The notes beneath the pieces are model-generated. The model was given only the letters and a program-made list of their open reading frames with translations. It was not told where the DNA came from and ran no database searches. From Larus michahellis (lineage: Eukaryota; Chordata; Aves; Charadriiformes; Laridae), in the NCBI RefSeq assembly GCF_964199755.1, contig NC_133896.1, positions 94,798,200 to 94,862,199 on the forward strand: DNA of 64,000 nt, given 5' to 3'. Shown one piece after another: positions 58,501 through 64,000 of this stretch. Made by a program: the position numbers and the translations under genes. How positions within the stretch are numbered: position 1 is the first letter of the stretch; each line of letters opens with the position of its first letter.

Positions 58501-61500
58501 TCTGGAGTTGAATCTTGTGAGCAACGCGAAGGGCTTCTACAGGTACATCAGCTGCTGGGAAGAGTAGGAGAAATGTGTACCCACTGTGTGGCAGGGAACT
58601 TGGTGACAAAAGACAAGAAAAAGGCCAGGATACTCAATGCCTTCTCTGCCTTGGTCCTTACGAGCAAGATTTGCCTTCAGGATTCCCAGGCTTCTGATAC
58701 CAGTGGAAAAGTCTGTGTATACAAAGACTTACCCTTGATGGAGGAGGATAAAGTTAAGGAATACTCAAACAAACTGGGCATGCACTGTAAAACCATGTGA
58801 CCTGATGGGATGTATCCATGAGTGCTAAGAGAACTGGTTGCTGTCATTGCAAGGCCAATTCTGTTATCTTTGAAAGGTCGTGATGATTGGAGGGTTGTTC
58901 CTGGGGACTGGAAGGAAAGAAACATCATTTCTATCTTCAGGACAGGCAAGGAGGAGGATTTGAGGAACTACAGACTAGTCAACCTCATCTTTTAGTTCCT
59001 GGGAAGGTGATGAAGCAAATCTTTTCACAAGTCATGCCTGACCAACCTAATAGCCTTCTCTGATTTGACTAGCTTGGTGGATGACGTAGGAGTTAGTGGA
59101 TAATGTTTATCTTGACTTAAGGCGGCTTTCAACACTGTCTCCTGTAACATTCCCATTGACAAAGTGATGAAGTATGGACTAGTAAGTGGACAGTGAGATG
59201 GACTGAAAACTGGAAGAACTGCTGGACCCAAAGGGATCGTTGAAGTCCCAAACACTTTTGCTTGTCTGGCATGTACATTGCCATAATGGATACTGTCTGG
59301 CCCTGGCAATTTGTTCATCTTTTTAGATTCACATACGTCTAGAAATCAAAATGCAATCTGCAGCCATGTGCCCATCACCTCTGAAGATGGCAGTGGCGAT
59401 GCAGTAGGGGCTGTGTTGTAAGGCTTACCTTAAAGGCCAAGAAAGAGGACAGTATCATAAAATGCAGTTAGCAAAATGGTAAAGATGATAAATAAGCATG
59501 GTATGTAAATACCTTTTTAAAGTAGATGCAGTTTCCAGGAGAAGGAAGGTAGAAGTTAAAAATTAATCTCCTTCAGAGCTGAGCTCCATTACATTAGGTT
59601 ACTAAGTAACTTGCATTGTACCTTAGCTTGGAATTCGTCCTGCAGTATCGCATACACGTGCCCCCTTGCTGTGATCTGATTTAATTTCAAGTTTTTCAGA
59701 TTCACCTCTAAGATACTCGATGGCTTCCTGTCATTATTGTGAAGCTTCCACTATATTAGTGCGTAGCTTTGTTCCTTTTCTACTCATCAGAGTCCTTGAG
59801 GTGAAAGGACCACCTTGAGGTCCTTTCTGGCTGGCAAGGGGAGTTGTGTAAAGAGAGAGAAGCTATCGAAGAAAGGCTGTGTTCTCTCAGTTGGACAGTT
59901 CTGGCCTAAAGCAAATCACCAACTTTTTGTGAAAAGAGGAACGGAATGAGACCTGCCTTGTGGATTTGTGCACCCTTAACTGTGAAGGACAGAGTTTCAG
60001 CATGACATTTTCACTGTTGGTAGAACTTGACTTTTAATTCTTCATTCTCTCTTGTGTACTTCTAGGTTACGGTACCAAGGATATTTTGGAGGTGTAACTG
60101 CTTTAACAAGAGATCAGTTTTCCAAGGTGAATGGATTCTCTAACAGCTACTGGGGTTGGGGCGGAGAAGATGACGACCTTCGAATCAGGTAATAAATAAC
60201 TAAAAGGCTAGAGGGAAATGGGTGTGAGAGGGGAAGGCATTGATTTAAAAAAAAAAAAAAAAATCGGTGTGACTTCACACTTAGCCTCCAAAGGTGGAAC
60301 ACTACCAGGACCTTCAATTTAAAACAGTATCGCAGTGGGGATTTGAGTGTGAGATGCAGTTCTGTGAATGGTTTCCTCTTTAGAAAGGTTAGGCGTGCCT
60401 GAGACCTGGTCCTCCTCCTGACAGGACTGTTGTTTGGGGGTGGGGTTTCTTGTGGGTTTTGGGGGATCTTTTTTGGTTGGTTTGTTTTTTTGTCTCGGCC
60501 GCACAGTATTTGTATTCTTGCTTGGAAACTGGTTATAACTGAAATAATAAGACTAAAGACTGGGGTGTGATTTGCCAGAGAGACACAAATTCATTGAGCT
60601 CCAAAACTTTGCAAGAATGTGGGAGTGTTTTGGGTTTGGTGGGATTGTGTTTTTTGCATTCATTGACTACCATGATTTATTCCAAGCAGGGCTTAGTTTG
60701 TATGTGGGTGGTGTTAATGATAGTTAAGATAGTGAATAACTTGAATTTTAGAAAGACTGCATGTATGTGCATATGCCCTTTGCTCTTGTTAAAACTACTT
60801 TTTGCAGATGTGCCTGTCTAAGTAGTAAAAACTTGTTAGTTTGAGAGATTTAGTGGGACAAAGAAGTCAATGAAATTTTTATGTTGATCTTTCGCCCTTT
60901 GCCTAGGAGGAAACCTCTAATCCTGCATTGCTGTTAGTGAAGGAAGGAAAACAAAAAAGCAACAAAAAACCCCACAACCCCTCAAGCTCTGCTGGCAAAG
61001 CCTGTCAATTTGTAACTTGGGTGTACTCTGTCATTCTTCAGTGTTTATCCTTTTGCTTAAACATGCAAACAAACATTTGGGGGACATAAAATTAATACCC
61101 CTGGTAATATTAAATAATTACATTGGTGAAATCAAGTGTGTTAAATTTAGGAGCTCCTAAATGAAAGTTTTTCCCTGTTGTCAGTTCAGCTGTATCTCAA
61201 GAAATCTAAAAGGTCTACCAATGACATGGATTTCTGTCCCTTAATCACAACTTTTTTTTTTTCCCCCCTTTCTGTTGCTAGTTGGACACACCAGCTTCTT
61301 CTCTCTCACCTATTGGGAGCTGGCTTTTATAGTGGTAGGGGGATGGCTTGATACCATCTTATTCCCCAGCTTCCTGAGAAGTGTCACAGTTAATGAGCAA
61401 ACAAAGGTGACTGTGGCGTTCTTTCAAATGTTCCTGTGGGTACCAGATCAGCAGAATTTGCCGAGGGTCTCCACAATGTTTGCAAGGAGCTAGAATTAGA

Positions 61501-63360
61501 AGTGATGCTTGCTTGTGCATGGCACCTCATAACTTTGCAGCTGTTGTGGTCTTGGTGTGGAAACCAAATCGTATGACCCAGAGTGCACACTGCAACTGGA
61601 CTTGGCTCATGTTTTTCCTCTTGGGTAGATCTTGGACTGGGCTGGTTACAGAGTTTGCAGTGGGTAGGTAATAGGAAGCTTGCTGTCTCGGTGGGTGGTT
61701 GTACAGAGATCCTTGTAGCCTTCCTCTGTGGAGACAGCAGATGGCAGCATCCCCTTCAGTATCTTCAAGAATTGGGGACCGACCGGAGTTCTCTAGGTCC
61801 TACTGTTTTGCCTCTATGCTAAATGCGATGGTCTCTTTTGGGCCCCTTCCTAAAGCGTCGGTCACAAAGAGATTGTCAGATCATCTGCTTCATAATTTAC
61901 TGCTACAAACAGTAATTGGAAAGCTCTAGTGGCTCAGTTTCTTTAATCCTTGGTTTCCTATTGCTCTTTCAGCTGCTAATGTGACTAGCAAAGACCTGGG
62001 CTATTCCTTAATTACGTTGTAATTAAGTTAACCCTTTCTGCTGACAGACCAAAATTATTGTGTTCCACAGATATGCATAAGGCCCAAAGCTCCAACCAAG
62101 CGCCTGATATCAAACACTGAAATCCATGTGTGGGGCTCAGTGTTTCTGGCACTGTTCTCAGAAAGAAATTTTTCTTCATGTCAACGAAGAAAAAAATTTG
62201 CAGCTGTCTGCCAGCTATTAAAAAAGAAAACAAGCTTTTTTTTTTTAAGTGGAGAACTATCAAGTGCAGGAGTTGAGATGAACTTGTTGCAAAATGTGTG
62301 GACTCTTGCTATAGCCTTCCTAGGTTTAATAGACAACAGTACAAACTAGACCAGACAATGCTAATTTAAATGTACTCTGTTGTGTATGTGTGCTCTACAT
62401 GATCTCTACTGTAGTAACTACCTGTTTCTGTTCAAAAGAAAGAGGTATCTGTCACCCTACTAGACCTGTTTCCCAGAAACACAACTCTTGAGTCGCATTT
62501 CTCTGGGAAATGGGTTGTGGAAGAGATGAAGATAGATGATGAGTTTCCTACAATTTTCTGTGCTTGCTTCAATTGCAACTACAAGAAATGAAATCTCCAA
62601 ATGTTGCTTTTTTTCCTTAAGAGCTTGTTTATAGGTGACGTCTTGCTCATGGCACTATTGTTTCTTCCAGGGTTCAGATGCAGAACATGAAAGTGGTGAG
62701 GCCATCTGCTAATGTTGCCAGGTACACAATGATCTTCCACAAACGAGACCATGGTAATGAGGTGAATCAAGAGAGGTGAGTCAAGAATAGTGTTCCACCT
62801 TGCATTGTTTTGGTATGTTGCTAGGAGCCAAGCACCTGGGGGCCATGTTCTTTGCTCTAGGCCAAACAGGCATTTTGTGGTACCCAGAGGCTCTGGGGGA
62901 CACGCCTGTGACACCACTGTTCACAGCTGGCAGCTGTTCTGTATATAACATCTGCCTAGAATCAACTGGGTGATGTTCCTTTGAAACTTCCAAAGTTATA
63001 CTTACATGAATATAATTTGAGCATATGATTTCAGAGATTAAATGAAAGGACTTTTTTCCCTATGTCTGATTGTCCATGCTGAGGACAGTAAAAGCAGGAC
63101 TTTACATTCCCATAGATACAGAATGACTGTAGCTCTGCCTTTAAGTTTACTAGTGGGAAAGAGCTCAAAACTCCTTTCCTATGCACGTCAATGAAGGTTT
63201 TATCCTCTTTGTCCTCAGGATGAAGCTTCTACGTCAGGTATCTAAAACATGGAAACAAGATGGGCTGAACTCTTGTTCATATAAACTGCTCTCAGTGGAA
63301 CATAACCCTTTATACATCAACATCACAGTAGATTTCAGCATGCAGCCAAAGATCTCATAA
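49545..63360 (+). CDS. B4GALT4: Beta-1,4-galactosyltransferase 4, complete coding region
   Basis: Six coding exons, 49545-49812, 51391-51623, 55183-55370, 60066-60188, 62671-62775 and 63219-63360, join without a phase error into 352 residues plus TAA; human B4GALT4 has 344. A type II signal anchor spans about residues 16-34, followed by a short stem. The catalytic domain shows [22 protein letters not shown] with the metal-binding DVD at 199-201, WGWGGEDDD at 259-267, and MIFHKRD with Met291 and His294, which correspond to the other manganese ligands of the family. Sequons are at N225 and near the C terminus (YINIT). [15 protein letters not shown] and [10 protein letters not shown] point to paralogue 4 rather than 1-3. 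The family member transfers galactose from UDP-galactose to GlcNAc in the Golgi, favouring 6-sulfated GlcNAc in keratan sulfate and glycolipid acceptors. The last residues (SMQPKIS) differ from the mammalian end. Confidence 0.97.
49813..51390 (+). other. B4GALT4: B4GALT4 intron 2
   Basis: Nothing beyond A/T-rich tracts, for example the T-run near 51.14 kb, and chance frames. The GTAAGT donor and CTCCTACAG acceptor are both strong. Confidence 0.7.
51624..55182 (+). other. B4GALT4: B4GALT4 intron 3
   Basis: An A-run followed by CCAACAAAAAACC units (53696-53755) and a G/T-rich simple tract (54707-54775) are present. A frame of about 80 codons runs open from 54937 straight into the next exon, but it has no family match and is treated as chance. 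Confidence 0.65.
54707..54775 (+). repeat. G/T-rich simple sequence
   Basis: Runs of T and G with TTTG and CTTG units; the strand bias is strong. Confidence 0.8.
55371..60065 (+). other. B4GALT4: B4GALT4 intron 4
   Basis: Contains a degenerate CR1 copy at 58.1-59.25 kb. A short pyrimidine-rich acceptor-like site at about 56.97-57.00 kb is followed by open sequence but no recognisable exon. Otherwise unique, with no other gene seen. Confidence 0.65.
58080..59250 (+). mobile_element. CR1 retrotransposon, degenerate internal fragment
   Basis: The plus strand follows CR1 ORF2 from before the reverse transcriptase into its middle. Recognisable stretches are GGCCTGCATGGATGAACAAG, GGCTTCTACAGGTACATC, CCTGATGGGATGTATCCATG and GAGGAACTACAGACTAGTCA. 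It stops in the middle of the reverse transcriptase with no CR1 3' tail. The copy has many frame breaks and is more diverged than the 42.5 kb copy. Boundaries are approximate. Confidence 0.85.
60189..62670 (+). other. B4GALT4: B4GALT4 intron 5
   Basis: Starts with an A-run near 60.25 kb and a T/G-rich stretch near 60.43-60.49 kb. No exon, repeat family or gene is recognised in the rest. Confidence 0.65.
62776..63218 (+). other. B4GALT4: B4GALT4 intron 6
   Basis: Short final intron with a GTGAGT donor and a TTGTCCTCAG acceptor. Nothing else is seen in it. Confidence 0.8.
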
Positions 63361-63915
63361 GGGTGAGCACCAGACAGGTTATGGCAAATGGCAACAGATT
63401 GTGTTTGTGGTTGCTGTTGACGACTCCCAGCATTCTGCTTGAAAGAGTACTTCAGTAGCACAGAAGAAAGTTCTTCTTCACAGCATCTAACTGATTGGTT
63501 GAGAATTTCCTTTTGTGAGGACTGGAGATAGGAACTTACCCAAGGGACAGGTCCTCGCGTTTTTCTATGCACTTCCTGCTGGGACATTTGCAAAAGTGTC
63601 CTTGTTTGGGCTGGTTCAGTGGAAGGACTTAAACTAAGTCTCCTGAAAAATGTTTTGTTCTTGCAACTATTCCTAAACTTCTGATTTGTTGTAGGGGGGA
63701 AGGCAGCTTCGCACTGCCGATACTGCCATGACTTCAAAAGGAACAGGCCAGTCTCTTCTCATTAAAAGCATAAGGATTCTCCACCAATTTGCTGAGAAAA
63801 GCTAGTTTTTTTCCACCCTGAGGAAAAACTGCTTATGTGTGAGGGAGGGGCAATAATCATAATAGGTGAGGAGATATTAAAAATCTCTCAATAAATACAC
63901 TCCACTGAATTCAAA
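63361..63915 (+). other. B4GALT4: B4GALT4 3' UTR (approximate end)
   Basis: Unique sequence after the TAA. It probably ends 10-30 bases after the AATAAA signal at 63890. The remaining sequence to 64000 shows no feature. Confidence 0.65.
63890..63895 (+). terminator. B4GALT4: Polyadenylation signal AATAAA of B4GALT4
   Basis: Canonical hexamer 530 bases after the stop codon, followed by T-rich sequence (CTTCTCTTGTCC) suitable as a downstream element. It is the first canonical hexamer seen after the stop. Confidence 0.7.
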
Positions 63916-64000
63916 AGGCTTCTCTTGTCCTTCATGAGTTCAACTCACCCTGCAGTGGGGCTTCTGAAGTGTCCTGTGGCAGAATGAAAGTCTCAGATCT

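Overview
This window is vertebrate nuclear DNA, almost certainly from a bird. It has intron-split genes with GT-AG junctions, several CR1 retrotransposon copies with the typical 3' tail, and an avian-style LTR. I see no operons, CRISPR arrays, phage genes or bacterial genes. Three protein-coding genes could be rebuilt exon by exon with continuous reading frame across every junction.

Layout: (1) 1-5359, plus strand: the 3' part (ten coding exons, about 278 codons) of an amidase-signature enzyme resembling plant-type fatty acid amide hydrolase; its catalytic core lies upstream of the window. (2) 5360-8074: tail-to-tail spacer with the 3' ends of genes 1 and 2. (3) 8075-16277 coding, leader exons out to about 28.1 kb, minus strand: TMEM39A, complete, 484 residues, with a CpG-island promoter at about 27.8-28.6 kb and one GC-AG intron. 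(4) 28.7-33.6 kb: intergenic, starting with a CR1 3' end. (5) 33.8-34.2 kb: a second CpG island with the likely non-coding first exon of B4GALT4, plus strand. (6) 34.1-49.4 kb: long first intron of B4GALT4, holding an LTR-like element with internal tandem repeats (36.9-37.8 kb) and a 1.7 kb CR1 copy (42.5-44.2 kb). (7) 49361-63360: leader and six coding exons of B4GALT4, 352 residues, followed by its 3' UTR and an AATAAA signal.

The genes are unrelated in function: a hydrolase of amide substrates, an ER multispanning protein linked to ER-to-Golgi traffic and autophagy, and a Golgi galactosyltransferase. TMEM39A and B4GALT4 also lie near each other in human 3q13.3, but the immediate arrangement here differs from the human order as I remember it.

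I did not find a new biological system. The points most worth a second look are a 102-codon upstream frame overlapping the TMEM39A start, three upstream ATGs in the B4GALT4 leader, a CR1 tail that abuts a splice acceptor in the amidase gene, the GC-AG intron, and the plant-type amidase itself.
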